Notes: generated from the letters alone by a model not told the origin. A stretch of DNA of 64,000 bases from Croceivirga sp. (GCA_028284285.1 JANQSA010000032.1:62001-126000), one strand, 5' to 3'; counted from the first letter of the stretch, positions 1 to 10,638 are shown. Translations and numbers: made by a program.

Positions 1-1091
1 TAAAACAGCGGCTTTCGCCACATGCGGATTTTGGTTTGGGATTACGGCTTTCTAACAAAGCCAGCGAAGAACTGGGGGTTTCAGGAAATCTAAAAAACTT
101 TAAGGACTGGCTTGAGGAGCAGGGTCTCTACATCTTCACCATGAATGGGTTTCCTTATGGAAATTTTCATTTTGAACGGGTTAAGGATAAAGTACATGCG
201 CCGGATTGGACCACTGTTGAACGCTTAGCCTACACCAAAAGGTTGTTTCAGCAACTGGCATTTTTACTCCCTGCAGGGATATCAGGGGGAATTTCCACTT
301 CACCGGTTAGCTATAAGCATTGGTATGGTACTGGAGAAGAAAGGGAGCAAGTACTACAGACCGGAGCTCAACACATCGTTCAAATAGCGGTCTTTTTGTG
401 GGAACTTGAAACGACTTCCGGAAAGTATTTGCATCTGGATATTGAACCGGAACCTGACGGGCTATTGGAAAACACGGTGGACGTGATCTCCTTCTTTAAG
501 GAGTATCTTATGGTGGAGGCGAGAAAAGCGTTTATGCAGCTAGGTTTTACCACCACGGAATCCGAATCACTGTTAAGACGATACATTACGCTTTGCTATG
601 ACGTTTGTCATTTCTCTTTAGCATATGAAACCCCGGAAACCACCTTTGCATTATTGGCAAAAGAGCAGATAGAAATTGGAAAAATCCAGGTCAGTGCTGC
701 GCTAAAAATTCTTTGGGATGAAAAGGCGAAAGCAGAAATTTGGAAGTCTTTGGCCGAATTTAACGAACCTGTCTATTTGCATCAGGTAACTCAAATTGAA
801 CAAAACAGTGTAAAGACCTATCCTGATTTGCCCATAGTGTTGAAGGAAAAAGAAGCATTTAAAGAGCTCCGGGCGCATTTTCATGTTCCCATTTTCTTAG
901 AAAAATATGGTCGCCTTTATTCAACACAGGAGGACATTATCAAGGTCATTAATTATGTAAAAAAGCATAAGATGACCAGGCATCTTGAAGTGGAAACCTA
1001 TACCTGGGATGTTTTACCGAAACAACTTAAATTGGATTTGGACGATTCAATTGTACGTGAATTGCGCTGGCTTAAAGAAAAATTCCAATGA
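1..1091 (+). CDS. eboE: EboE-like metabolite traffic protein (TIM-barrel/xylose isomerase-like), 5' truncated by window
   Basis: Frame stays open to the window start (KQRLSPHADFGLGLRLSNKASEEL...). Followed by an overlapping phosphatase-family gene, as in ebo-type clusters. Confidence 0.65.
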   Translation, partial: KQRLSPHADFGLGLRLSNKASEELGVSGNLKNFKDWLEEQGLYIFTMNGFPYGNFHFERVKDKVHAPDWTTVERLAYTKRLFQQLAFLLPAGISGGISTSPVSYKHWYGTGEEREQVLQTGAQHIVQIAVFLWELETTSGKYLHLDIEPEPDGLLENTVDVISFFKEYLMVEARKAFMQLGFTTTESESLLRRYITLCYDVCHFSLAYETPETTFALLAKEQIEIGKIQVSAALKILWDEKAKAEIWKSLAEFNEPVYLHQVTQIEQNSVKTYPDLPIVLKEKEAFKELRAHFHVPIFLEKYGRLYSTQEDIIKVINYVKKHKMTRHLEVETYTWDVLPKQLKLDLDDSIVRELRWLKEKFQ

Positions 1092-2476
1092 AGAAGACAG
1101 TAGTGATCAATGTGGTAGGGCTTTCCAAACGCCTTATCGGGGAGCATACCCCATTTATCCGGAGTTTTCTGGAACAACAGCACCATGCTTTGATACAACC
1201 CGTTCTTCCTGCGGTGACATGCAGTGCCCAGGCTACCTATCTCACCGGCATGCAGCCTTCAGAACACGGGATCGTAGGTAATGGCTGGTATTTTAAGGAA
1301 GAATGTGAGGTAAAGTTTTGGCGGCAGAGCAACAAGCTGGTTCAAGCGCCAAAAATCTGGGAAAAGCTTAGGCAGGAATTTCCGGGGTTTACCTGTGCCA
1401 ATCTTTTTTGGTGGTATAATATGTATTCCACTGTTGATTTTAGTGTTACACCCAGGCCGAATTACCTGGCTGATGGTAGAAAAATTCCGGATGTCTATTC
1501 CCATCCTTCCCTGTTACGAGATCGGTTGCAACGGGAATTAGGTACTTTTCCTTTGTTTCATTTTTGGGGACCTAAAACTTCAATTGCCTCCAGCCAATGG
1601 ATTGCGGACGCCGCATTACTTACCGATAAGTGGTACAACCCAACACTATCATTGGTCTATTTGCCGCATTTGGATTATAACATCCAACGGCATGGACTCA
1701 ACTTTGAAGTACTAAAAACGGACTTGGCAGAGATTGATTCAGTAGTAAAACAAGTGGTAGACCACTTCCAAAAACAAAATGCCAGCATTGTACTGCTTTC
1801 GGAATATGGGATCACCAATGTAAACCACCCTATTCATTTAAACCGTATTTTGAGGCAGCATGGCTATTTGGCGCTTCGGGTGGAACGCGGATTAGAATTA
1901 TTGGATGCTGGAGCAAGCAAAGCTTTTGCCGTGGCCGACCATCAAATTGCCCATGTTTATATCAATGATGTTGCGGTGAAAGATGAGGTAGCAGCACTGT
2001 TAAAAGAGGTGCCAGGTGTGGATAAAGTGCTTTTCGGAAAAGATCTTAAAGCCTCCGGTTTGGACCATGAACGTGCCGGAGACCTTGTGGTGGTAGCTGA
2101 CAGCGATTCCTGGTTTACCTATTATTTTTGGGAAGAGGATACCAAAGCTCCGGACTTTGCAAGAATGGTGGATATTCATAAAAAACCGGGCTATGATCCG
2201 GTGGAAATGTTTACGGACCCGTCTGATCCATTCGTTGTACCCAAGATCATATGGAAGCTGGTAAAGAAAAAGATGGGCTTTAGAACGGTTATGGATGTAA
2301 TTCCTCTAAAAGCGGAGCTTGTAAAAGGTTCACATGGAAGAATACCCGAGGACAAGCAAGATTGGCCTGTTCTTTTGCACAATGCTTCAGCCGTTGATAA
2401 AATGGGCAAAACGATCAAAGCGACAGAAGTATTTCGTATTTTGGAAAAGATAATCAAACCACCCAACCATGAATAA
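1088..2476 (+). CDS. alkaline phosphatase family / nucleotide pyrophosphatase-phosphodiesterase-like protein
   Basis: 462 aa; 'VVINVVGLSKRLIG...TYLTGMQPSEHGIVGNGWY' and 'AVADHQIAHVYIND' typical of AP-superfamily type I phosphodiesterases; 4-bp overlap with upstream gene. Confidence 0.8.
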   Translation: MKKTVVINVVGLSKRLIGEHTPFIRSFLEQQHHALIQPVLPAVTCSAQATYLTGMQPSEHGIVGNGWYFKEECEVKFWRQSNKLVQAPKIWEKLRQEFPGFTCANLFWWYNMYSTVDFSVTPRPNYLADGRKIPDVYSHPSLLRDRLQRELGTFPLFHFWGPKTSIASSQWIADAALLTDKWYNPTLSLVYLPHLDYNIQRHGLNFEVLKTDLAEIDSVVKQVVDHFQKQNASIVLLSEYGITNVNHPIHLNRILRQHGYLALRVERGLELLDAGASKAFAVADHQIAHVYINDVAVKDEVAALLKEVPGVDKVLFGKDLKASGLDHERAGDLVVVADSDSWFTYYFWEEDTKAPDFARMVDIHKKPGYDPVEMFTDPSDPFVVPKIIWKLVKKKMGFRTVMDVIPLKAELVKGSHGRIPEDKQDWPVLLHNASAVDKMGKTIKATEVFRILEKIIKPPNHE

Positions 2477-2822
2477 CTTCTTAAAAATCTTAGGTTTTGT
2501 ATTGGCAGTGCTTTTTATTTGGGCAGCGGCAGTGCAATACAATGACCCGGATGCTTTCCGGTGGTATGTGCTTTACGGCGTTGCTGCCCTGGCTTCCATT
2601 TTGTTTGCTTTAAAACAATTGAAGTTTTTTTGGGCATTGATCTTATTTGGATTTTATATAGGTTTCGGTATTTATAATTGGCCGCAGCAGTTTGAGGGGG
2701 TCACCATAGGAGAGGGTGATATTGTGAATATTGAAAAAGGGCGGGAGGCCCTGGGAATGATATTTGCGGGAGTTGTTATGCTGTTTTATGCCCTGATCAT
2801 AAAAAGAAGCCCGAGGTGGTAA
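2469..2822 (+). CDS. transmembrane 220 (TMEM220)-like small membrane protein
   Basis: 117 aa, several hydrophobic segments, 'AAAVQYNDPDAFRWYVLYG' motif; overlaps upstream gene. Confidence 0.7.
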   Translation: MNNFLKILGFVLAVLFIWAAAVQYNDPDAFRWYVLYGVAALASILFALKQLKFFWALILFGFYIGFGIYNWPQQFEGVTIGEGDIVNIEKGREALGMIFAGVVMLFYALIIKRSPRW

Positions 2823-2823
2823 A

Positions 2824-4545
2824 TTAAAAATCCAGGTCAAATTCTTTGCGAAGTAAGTCGATAGCTGGGTTTTTTTCCTTCAGTTTTTGGTATTTTTCTT
2901 CCGGTGTGAAGGCGAACTTTTTCATTGTTTTTTCATTAACGGTAATCTGAAGTTCAATACCGTAGTTTTGTAGTTTTTCCTTCAAATAGTTTACTACCAT
3001 TGTTTGTTCCCGTTCCACTTCTTTTTTCATGGTGGTATTAGGAAGTTCGATCCAAATAGTATAGTCATTTTTCAATCTGGGAATATCACTTTGCAGATTG
3101 CTAGCTAGTATTTTCTTACCCTGTGCATCTATTTTATTTACCAGTGCCTTCCAGTGTTTTTGCATCTCCTCTTCGGTAAAGGGTTGTTTGGGAAGATCTT
3201 CTTCAGCCGTTTTAGGATGTTTTACGGCTTGATGCTCTTTTTTTGCCTTTAGACTGGACAAGGAAAGTCCTGAGACTCGCTTTTGTCGATCCTTCAGTTG
3301 CAAGGGCTTAGGATCAATCTTTGGCGGCGTGTCAGTACCATTTTCATCTTCCCCCGGTTCGGAAGGTTCTTCTACCAGGATAGCTTCGGTAGAAATTTCC
3401 TCTTTTATGGAATAATTAGATGCCTTTTTAAAGGGTTCACTTTTAAAATAGGTTGCCGGAATTATGGCATCATTCTTTTTTTTTTGAGTATTGAACGTTA
3501 TTGAGGCAAGTTGCATTAGGGTAAGCTCCACCAATAAGCGTTGATTTTTACTGGCTTTATAATTAAGGTCGCAGGTATTGGCTAAATCCAACGCTTTCAA
3601 CAAAAACTCTTTTGAAGTTTTTTGACATTGGAGGGCATACTTTTCTTTGGCGTTATCTCCAACTTCCAGTAAAACATGAGTCTCCGGTTGTTGACATACT
3701 AATAAATCACGGAAATGCGTCGCCAGGCCGGAAATAAAATGATGTCCTTCAAAGCCCTTGGATAGCGTTGTATTGAAAAGCAACAATACTTCGGGAATGT
3801 TATTTTCCAGGATCAGATCCGTAACTTCAAAGAAGGTGTCGTAATCCAGTACATTCAGGTTTTCAGTGACGGCTTTTCGCGTGAGACGTTTTCCGGAGAA
3901 ACTCACCACACGATCAAAAATGGAAAGCGCATCCCGCATGGCGCCGTCTGCTTTTTGAGCAATGATATGTAAGGCGTCATCTTCCGCCTCCACACCTTGT
4001 TCCTTTGCAATATATTTTAGGTATTCCGCTGCATCTTTTACAGTAATCCTTTTAAAATCAAAAATTTGACATCTGGAAAGAATGGTTGGGATAATCTTGT
4101 GTTTCTCCGTTGTGGCCAGGATGAAGATAGCATGTTTAGGAGGTTCTTCCAGGGTTTTTAAAAAGGCATTGAAGGCAGATTGCGAAAGCATATGCACCTC
4201 ATCAATGATGTACACCTTAAACCGTCCAACCTGAGGTGGAATGCGCACCTGGTCAATCAGGTTTCGGATATCGTCTACGGAGTTATTAGAAGCCGCGTCC
4301 AGTTCAAAAATGTTAAATGCAAAATCTTCATCTTCCCTTTCTGTTCCATCCTGATTGATCTGTTTGGCCAAAATACGGGCACAGGTGGTTTTTCCGACAC
4401 CTCTGGGGCCACAGAAAAGCAGCGCCTGAGCCAAATGATCATGGGCAATAGCATTTTCCAAAGTAGCGGTAATAGCTTGTTGCCCCACGACATCTTTGAA
4501 CGTCTGGGGTCTGTATTTTCTAGCCGATACGATAAACGGTTCCAT
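2824..4545 (-). CDS. dnaX: DNA polymerase III subunit gamma/tau
   Basis: MEPFIVSARKYRPQTFKDVVGQQ, Walker A GPRGVGKTTCARILAK, SRC motif; start at the MEPF codon (4543-4545). Confidence 0.96.
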   Translation of the reverse strand: MEPFIVSARKYRPQTFKDVVGQQAITATLENAIAHDHLAQALLFCGPRGVGKTTCARILAKQINQDGTEREDEDFAFNIFELDAASNNSVDDIRNLIDQVRIPPQVGRFKVYIIDEVHMLSQSAFNAFLKTLEEPPKHAIFILATTEKHKIIPTILSRCQIFDFKRITVKDAAEYLKYIAKEQGVEAEDDALHIIAQKADGAMRDALSIFDRVVSFSGKRLTRKAVTENLNVLDYDTFFEVTDLILENNIPEVLLLFNTTLSKGFEGHHFISGLATHFRDLLVCQQPETHVLLEVGDNAKEKYALQCQKTSKEFLLKALDLANTCDLNYKASKNQRLLVELTLMQLASITFNTQKKKNDAIIPATYFKSEPFKKASNYSIKEEISTEAILVEEPSEPGEDENGTDTPPKIDPKPLQLKDRQKRVSGLSLSSLKAKKEHQAVKHPKTAEEDLPKQPFTEEEMQKHWKALVNKIDAQGKKILASNLQSDIPRLKNDYTIWIELPNTTMKKEVEREQTMVVNYLKEKLQNYGIELQITVNEKTMKKFAFTPEEKYQKLKEKNPAIDLLRKEFDLDF

Positions 4546-4639
4546 GGCTCTAGTTAAGACCAATAACAAATATAAAAAGAGCCTCCGGCATTATATTTGA
4601 TCTCAATACGGATGTTCGGTTTTTTATCAACAATTGCTG

Positions 4640-4647
4640 TAAATTTG
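4640..4647 (+). promoter_or_regulatory. Bacteroidota -7 box (TAAATTTG, matches TAnnTTTG) for rnpB
   Basis: Exact TAnnTTTG match ending 6 nt before the predicted 5' end of P1 of RNase P RNA. Confidence 0.55.
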
Positions 4648-4652
4648 CCATG

Positions 4653-5006
4653 AGCAGGCCACCTTATCGCCCCGACCGGAATTTGCTTTGGAGTACATAC
4701 TATTTTAAGGCTATAAAGGTCAAAGCAAGTTCAGGAATGGGGAGGAAAGTCCGGACACCATAGTGCAGCATAGCGGGTAACGCCCGTCCACCGAAAGGTG
4801 AGGACCAGTGCAACAGAAAGGATGTACAGTTAGGCTGTAGTGAAATCAGGTAAACTCTATGCGGTGCAACGCCATGTAAACCAGCGTTTGAGAATGGCAC
4901 GTTCAAGTTGGAGGGTAGGCGGATAGAGGTGTTGGGCAACCAACACCCCAGATAAATGATAAGGACCGATGGTTATCGGGATACAGAATCCGGCTTATGG
5001 CCTGCT
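4653..5006 (+). ncRNA. rnpB: RNase P RNA, bacterial type
   Basis: Conserved 'gaggaaagtccgg' and 'acagaatccggcttat' segments; P1 formed by agcaggcc (4653-4660) and ggcctgct (4999-5006), followed by a T tract. Confidence 0.93.
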
Positions 5007-5057
5007 TTTTTCAAATCGTAGGTGCTCATCATGTACTGGCTAGTGAATCCGAGAAGT

Positions 5058-5606
5058 TCAGATACCGTGAGTTCCCATAAAAAAACTAAAAACACTACTC
5101 CCGTATTTTCGCTGTTCGGTAAAATAGGGAGAACCGGACAAATCGGTTTGGGGTGCATGTTCTACTACCAAAAGACCATTTCTCCTAAGCAATTCATTTT
5201 CAAAGATCAGATACGGTAGCTGCAGAAAGTCGTCTACACTCAAATGGTAAGGGGGATCTGCAAAAATAATATCGTATGTCGCCTGTGTTTTTTTTAGGAA
5301 GCTAAAAACATTGGCCTTTGTGATCCGGATATCCAATCCTAATTCCCTGGCCGTTTTAGTAATAAATTGCACGCAGGATATATTGTTATCCACAACCGTG
5401 ATGACTTTAGTGCCGCGGGAAGCAAATTCATAAGCAATGTTTCCGGTACCTGAGAAAAGATCCAAAACCACTGCCTCCTCCAAAGGGTAGCGGTTACTCA
5501 ATATATTGAACAACCCTTCCTTGGCCATATCTTTTGTGGGTCGTACCGGAAGTTTTTTAGGGGCAAGGATCCGTCTTCCTTTGTGTTTTCCTGAGATAAT
5601 GCGCAT
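5058..5606 (-). CDS. rsmD: 16S rRNA (guanine(966)-N(2))-methyltransferase RsmD
   Basis: MRIISGKHKGRRI..., VLDLFSGTGNIAYEFASRG, FADPPYH motifs. Confidence 0.93.
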   Translation of the reverse strand: MRIISGKHKGRRILAPKKLPVRPTKDMAKEGLFNILSNRYPLEEAVVLDLFSGTGNIAYEFASRGTKVITVVDNNISCVQFITKTARELGLDIRITKANVFSFLKKTQATYDIIFADPPYHLSVDDFLQLPYLIFENELLRRNGLLVVEHAPQTDLSGSPYFTEQRKYGSSVFSFFMGTHGI

Positions 5607-5609
5607 TGC

Positions 5610-6440
5610 TTAGAGCGAACTGAGCAGTGTTAAATCAATAGAACGGTCTTCCTCTTCCCCCTGGGAAAACAGAGCGTTTTTCGGGACAAAAACGGACACT
5701 TTTTTTATGTATTGGTAGCAAATTTCGAACAAAGGATCATCTTCTTCAATTTTTCCAAAAAGCCGCAATTTTACCTCTTCCGTATTCAATTCCAGTTGCT
5801 CATAGGTAAAGAGGATATAGTACAAAAAATCTTCCTTTGTTTTATAATCAAATTGATTGTAAAGCTTTAGCGACTTTTGTTCTAACACTGCAATTTCCAT
5901 GGTTTTTTTACCAACATGAACATAACAGCTAGGTTTATTGTTTTTTTGTTGGAAAAGTGTCTGCAGCAATACGGCACTGTTGTGCTTGAATTCGAACTCC
6001 CCAAAACAATCAAAAATGAAGTTGTTTATGTTGGTAAATGGTATGTAGACACATACGAGTTCCTGGTGCGGAAGGATATCATAAACAATGTGGTCATTGG
6101 CCAGTATTTTAGTATTGAATTTAAGATAATTGGCCAATTCGTTTTTATCGAATAATGCTTTGGGAACCAAACAGTACAGGTGATTTTTATGAACAACTCC
6201 TACTTCCGCAAACCGATGTTTTCTTAGCTCGTGTACGTCTATCAGCTTTTTCAGTTCTTTGAGAACAAGATAAGGGGTGGATGTGGTTTTGAATTCCAGG
6301 GCATCGGAAAACAGGACTTTATGGGCGATGGTATCCATAACACAAAAAGAAAGTCCATTCAAGCCAACCTGAATGGACAATTTTTTGTAAGGATGATTAT
6401 ACTCTTTGGTATCGATATTAATCGGTGTTTCGCCTGTCAT
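5610..6440 (-). CDS. DUF3822-like family protein
   Basis: Conserved Bacteroidota neighbour of rsmD; likely start at MTGETPIN (6440), inside the longer ORF. Confidence 0.7.
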   Translation of the reverse strand: MTGETPINIDTKEYNHPYKKLSIQVGLNGLSFCVMDTIAHKVLFSDALEFKTTSTPYLVLKELKKLIDVHELRKHRFAEVGVVHKNHLYCLVPKALFDKNELANYLKFNTKILANDHIVYDILPHQELVCVYIPFTNINNFIFDCFGEFEFKHNSAVLLQTLFQQKNNKPSCYVHVGKKTMEIAVLEQKSLKLYNQFDYKTKEDFLYYILFTYEQLELNTEEVKLRLFGKIEEDDPLFEICYQYIKKVSVFVPKNALFSQGEEEDRSIDLTLLSSL

Positions 6441-7068
6441 ATATTGGGGGCCAGTTCCCGTTGGTACTAACATCTACTAGGGACCCCACTTTAATGAATT
6501 CCCCGTTAACTTCTTCCACACTATTTCGAGCGTTTTCCTGTGCCAGGAGATCGGTAGGTTGGTCATACAATACGACATTTTTTTTCACCTTTGCTTCAAA
6601 TACCGGAGCTCTATAACCGCTTTTGTCAATGATATCGGCCTTTAATTCAAATTTTTCGTCGTTTTGAGCAAAAGGGACATCCATCATGTTTTTAAAAGTC
6701 GGGTCATTTCTAAAGAGAGAATCCTTGACCTTTACAAAACCTAAGGTATCAATTACCACAGTATCCACTTGAAGTTCTATTTGGTATACCCTGTCATAAC
6801 GCATAAAAGAGGAATCACGTTGCTGGGTGATGGTATAACTACCCGTGTCTACAAACTTGATAAGGTTTTCAAAATTACCTGCGTATTTTCCATTTACCGA
6901 TTTATAGGCTTCCTGTGCATCACGAATGTCTTTCAATTTGTCTATAACAGCTTGGAATCGTTCCTGGCGCACTTTTTTGAATTCAATAGGTCCATTTACG
7001 GATTGATAAATCAAATAGGCAAAAACACCGCAAACTATCCACAAAACTATTTGTACAATGATCTTCAT
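6418..7068 (-). CDS. conserved hypothetical membrane-anchored protein
   Basis: N-terminal TM segment; 'DKLKDIRDAQEAYKSVNGKYAGNFENL'; overlaps the downstream gene by about 23 bp. Confidence 0.7.
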   Translation of the reverse strand: MKIIVQIVLWIVCGVFAYLIYQSVNGPIEFKKVRQERFQAVIDKLKDIRDAQEAYKSVNGKYAGNFENLIKFVDTGSYTITQQRDSSFMRYDRVYQIELQVDTVVIDTLGFVKVKDSLFRNDPTFKNMMDVPFAQNDEKFELKADIIDKSGYRAPVFEAKVKKNVVLYDQPTDLLAQENARNSVEEVNGEFIKVGSLVDVSTNGNWPPIYDRRNTD

Positions 7069-7170
7069 TTGTTATGAGTTAATTAGATTTAGTGGTTATC
7101 AACAAATCTACAATTTTTTTTGAATCACGAAAGTTTTACCCCTAAAAATGATGCCTATATTTGACCTTAT

Positions 7171-8610
7171 ATGACCCATGATTCTTCCCACGACTTTCTG
7201 AAAAAGCTGCTAAAAGCTTTCCCTTTTACACCCACTTCGCTACAGGAATTGGCACTACAGAAACTCTCCGTTTTTATCACAGTTCCCAGGGGAGAACAAC
7301 TCTTTGTTTTACGGGGATATGCCGGAACGGGAAAGACAACAATTGTGGGGTGCTTGGTACAACAACTCTGGCATCTCAGGATGAAAGCCATATTATTGGC
7401 CCCGACAGGAAGGGCTGCAAAAGTAATGTCCAGCTATTCGGGAAAACAGGCGTATACCATTCATAAGAAAATATACTTTCCCAAAAAGCAATCCGGGGGA
7501 GGGGTGCAGTTCGTTTTAGCACCTAACAAACATAGGGATACCCTTTTCATTGTAGATGAAGCCTCTATGATTCCTGATGTTCCCTCTGATTCCCGATTAT
7601 TTGAGAACGGTTCCCTGCTGGATGACTTGATGCAATATGTCCATTCCGGGCATAATTGTAAGTTACTATTGATAGGTGATATCGCACAGTTGCCACCTGT
7701 TAAACTGGAGTTGAGTCCTGCCTTGGATCCCGATATTCTTGAGATGCGCTATAACAAGCAAGTAACTCAGATTGAATTGGAAGAAGTAATGCGTCAAAGC
7801 AGTGTATCAGGCATTTTATACAATGCCACACAGCTTAGGGAACATTTACAAAACGGTTATTTTGATAACTTTCAATTTCACCATGTACAGTTCAAAGATG
7901 TTGTGCGCCTGGTAGATGGTCATGAAATACAAGAGGCTATAGACAGTTCCTATTCCCGGGAGGGAAAACAGGAAACTACCGTTATTGTCCGTTCAAATAA
8001 AAGGGCTAACCTGTATAATGAAAACATACGACAACGCATATTGTATTTAGAAAATGAAATAGCCGTTGGTGATTTTATGATGGTGGTCAAGAACAATTAT
8101 TTCTGGCTTCCCACCTCTTCCCAGGCAGGTTTCATTGCCAATGGGGATATTATTGAGATTTTAGAACTTTTTACCCTTAAGGAGTTGTATGGATTTACAT
8201 TTGCCGAAGTAAAAGTGCAAATGGTAGATTACCCGGATCAAAAACCTTTTGAAACGGTGTTATTGCTAGACACTATCCGCACAGCATCGCCATCCTTGTC
8301 CTATGAAGATGGTAATCGGTTGTATCAGGAGGTGGTTAAAGACTATGCACATGTAAAATCAAGGTACAAAAGGTTTCTCGGGGTAAAGAATAATCGTTAT
8401 TTCAACGCCTTACAGGTGAAATTTTCGTATGCCATAACATGTCATAAATCTCAGGGAGGGCAATGGAATACGGTTTTTGTAGAACAACCTTATCTATCTG
8501 ACGGGATAGACAAGGAATTTTTACGATGGTTGTATACGGCCGTTACCCGGGCTAAACAAAAACTGTATTTGATAGGGTTTAAAGATGATTTTTTTGTTGC
8601 CTCCGAATGA
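7171..8610 (+). CDS. RecD-like ATP-dependent DNA helicase
   Basis: Walker A RGYAGTGKTT, LIVDEASM, C-terminal 'SYAITCHKSQGGQWNTVFV...YTAVTRAKQKLYLIG'. Confidence 0.88.
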   Translation: MTHDSSHDFLKKLLKAFPFTPTSLQELALQKLSVFITVPRGEQLFVLRGYAGTGKTTIVGCLVQQLWHLRMKAILLAPTGRAAKVMSSYSGKQAYTIHKKIYFPKKQSGGGVQFVLAPNKHRDTLFIVDEASMIPDVPSDSRLFENGSLLDDLMQYVHSGHNCKLLLIGDIAQLPPVKLELSPALDPDILEMRYNKQVTQIELEEVMRQSSVSGILYNATQLREHLQNGYFDNFQFHHVQFKDVVRLVDGHEIQEAIDSSYSREGKQETTVIVRSNKRANLYNENIRQRILYLENEIAVGDFMMVVKNNYFWLPTSSQAGFIANGDIIEILELFTLKELYGFTFAEVKVQMVDYPDQKPFETVLLLDTIRTASPSLSYEDGNRLYQEVVKDYAHVKSRYKRFLGVKNNRYFNALQVKFSYAITCHKSQGGQWNTVFVEQPYLSDGIDKEFLRWLYTAVTRAKQKLYLIGFKDDFFVASE

Positions 8611-8635
8611 TTTAATTTAGACAAAACAGCCATTT

Positions 8636-9205
8636 ATGACTTCCGAGACAGTGATTAGCATATTTTTAGGGATAGGACTTGCAGCTTCAACCGGATTTCG
8701 TGTCTTCCTACCGCTATTTGCGTTGAGTTTGGCCGCCTATTTTGGGGTATGGGAACTCAACGAGAGCTGGCAGTGGATTGGCAGTTTGGCTGCTGTGCTT
8801 ACCTTGGGGGTGGCTACATTGGCAGAAGTGTTTGCCTATTTCATTCCATGGGTGGACAATGCTTTGGATAGTATTGCCATTCCTCTGGCAGCCGTGGCAG
8901 GAACTGCGGTAATGGTCTCAACAGTAGTAGATTTGGATCCAGTGGTCACCTGGTCCCTGGCTATTATTGCCGGTGGAGGTACCGCCTCAGCCATAAAAGG
9001 GGCCAACGCAGCAGGTAGATTGACGTCTACTGCTACAACGGCGGGAGTAGCCAATCCTCTGGTGTCTACCGTAGAGACCGGTACAGCATTGGTGGTATCC
9101 ACAGCCTCAATCTTTGCGCCACTTCTGGCTGCCGTATTAGTTATTATTATTTTAGCCATTATTTTTTGGATTTATCGAAAATTACGGCCAAGGATCAACA
9201 ATTAA
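8636..9205 (+). CDS. DUF4126-like membrane protein
   Basis: Multi-TM, 'GIGLAASTGFRVFLPLFALSLAAYFG'. Confidence 0.8.
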   Translation: MTSETVISIFLGIGLAASTGFRVFLPLFALSLAAYFGVWELNESWQWIGSLAAVLTLGVATLAEVFAYFIPWVDNALDSIAIPLAAVAGTAVMVSTVVDLDPVVTWSLAIIAGGGTASAIKGANAAGRLTSTATTAGVANPLVSTVETGTALVVSTASIFAPLLAAVLVIIILAIIFWIYRKLRPRINN

Positions 9206-9213
9206 ATTGAGGA

Positions 9214-9942
9214 ATGAGAATAATTTCTATGATCCCTGCGCGCTACCAGGCGTCTCGTTTTCCTGCCAAACTTATGCAGGATTTGGGAGGAGAACCGGTG
9301 ATTTTACAAACCTACAAGGCGGCAGTTCAAACTCATCTTTTTGATGCAGTGTATGTTGTTACGGATAGCCCAATGATCTTTGATTTGATCAAAGAAAAGG
9401 GAGGAAATGCTTTGATGAGCAAAGAGGAACATGAAAGTGGTAGTGACCGGATCGCGGAAGCTGTTTCCAATATAGAGGTGGATGTAGTGGTCAATGTCCA
9501 GGGGGACGAACCTTTTATTGACAGAGAAAGTCTTGAAAAATTAATCGAGGTGTTTAAAAAAGATGCTGTTCAGGAAATAGATCTGGCCTCTTTAATGACA
9601 CCGATACATGACTGGGACGACATTTCCAACCCGAATACGGTAAAGGTTGTTGTGGATAATCGTAATTTTGCCCTCTATTTTTCTCGTTCCCCTATTCCGT
9701 ATCCAAGAAACAAGGAAGTGGATACCGTCTATTACAAACATAAAGGGGTGTATGCGTTTAGAAAACGAGCGCTATTGGATTTCCGAAAGCTCCCCATTTT
9801 GGCTTTAGAAGCCACTGAAAAAATAGAGGCCATACGATTTTTAGAATATGGTAAAAAGATTAAAATGGTAGAGACTAAGGTGACCGGTATTGAAATTGAT
9901 ACACCGGAAGATTTGGAACGCGCAAGAAAAGCATGGAAATAG
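9214..9942 (+). CDS. kdsB: 3-deoxy-manno-octulosonate cytidylyltransferase
   Basis: [44 protein letters not shown]. Confidence 0.95.
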   Translation: MRIISMIPARYQASRFPAKLMQDLGGEPVILQTYKAAVQTHLFDAVYVVTDSPMIFDLIKEKGGNALMSKEEHESGSDRIAEAVSNIEVDVVVNVQGDEPFIDRESLEKLIEVFKKDAVQEIDLASLMTPIHDWDDISNPNTVKVVVDNRNFALYFSRSPIPYPRNKEVDTVYYKHKGVYAFRKRALLDFRKLPILALEATEKIEAIRFLEYGKKIKMVETKVTGIEIDTPEDLERARKAWK

Positions 9943-10637
9943 ATTTTAGCAATATAAAAGTCATCGGTTTTGACGCGGATGACACGCTTTGGGTGAACGA
10001 AACTTACTTCAGGGACACTGAAGAAAAGTTTGCAGATCTTTTAGAACGTTATGAGACTAAAAACAAAGTGGATCAGGAGTTATTCAAGATGGAGATGCGA
10101 AATCTGGAGCTTTACGGATATGGCATAAAAGGGTTTGTCTTGTCTATGATTGAGTCCGCCTTGGATTTATCTAACAATTCCATCTCACAGCAAACCATTT
10201 TGGAGATTCTGCAATTGGGAAAAAACATGATCACCCATCCAGTGGAATTGCTGGATGGAGTAGAAGAAGTATTGCGATCCCTGGAAAAAAAGTATCGTTT
10301 GATCGTATTGACCAAAGGAGATCTTTTGGATCAGGAGCGCAAGTTAGAAAGGTCCGGTCTTTCCCGTTATTTTCATCATGTAGAAGTACTGAGTGAAAAA
10401 AAAGAGGAAAATTATCGCAACCTTTTAGACCATTTGGAAATCTCAATAAAAGAGTTCTTAATGATTGGAAATTCATTGAAGTCCGATGTGATCCCTATTC
10501 TAAATCTAGGAGGAAAGGCAGTACATGTACCCTTTCATACCACCTGGGCGCATGAATTGGTAAGCGAGGATGAGGAGAAAACCAATAATCATTTAAAGTT
10601 GAACTCTATTCGGGATATCTTGAAGTATTTGAATTAG
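9933..10637 (+). CDS. HAD family hydrolase
   Basis: [24 protein letters not shown] motifs; overlaps kdsB by 10 bp. Confidence 0.85.
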   Translation: MEIDFSNIKVIGFDADDTLWVNETYFRDTEEKFADLLERYETKNKVDQELFKMEMRNLELYGYGIKGFVLSMIESALDLSNNSISQQTILEILQLGKNMITHPVELLDGVEEVLRSLEKKYRLIVLTKGDLLDQERKLERSGLSRYFHHVEVLSEKKEENYRNLLDHLEISIKEFLMIGNSLKSDVIPILNLGGKAVHVPFHTTWAHELVSEDEEKTNNHLKLNSIRDILKYLN

Positions 10638-10638
10638 A

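Noticed and set aside
4700-5158. ORFs 4700-4939(-), 4973-5158(-) and 5022-5219(+)
   Set aside because: They lie mostly within rnpB or antisense to rsmD; no family resemblance.
8836-9159. Antisense ORF 8836-9159 in the DUF4126-like gene
   Set aside because: Low-complexity Ala/Val/Thr translation mirroring the membrane protein on the other strand.
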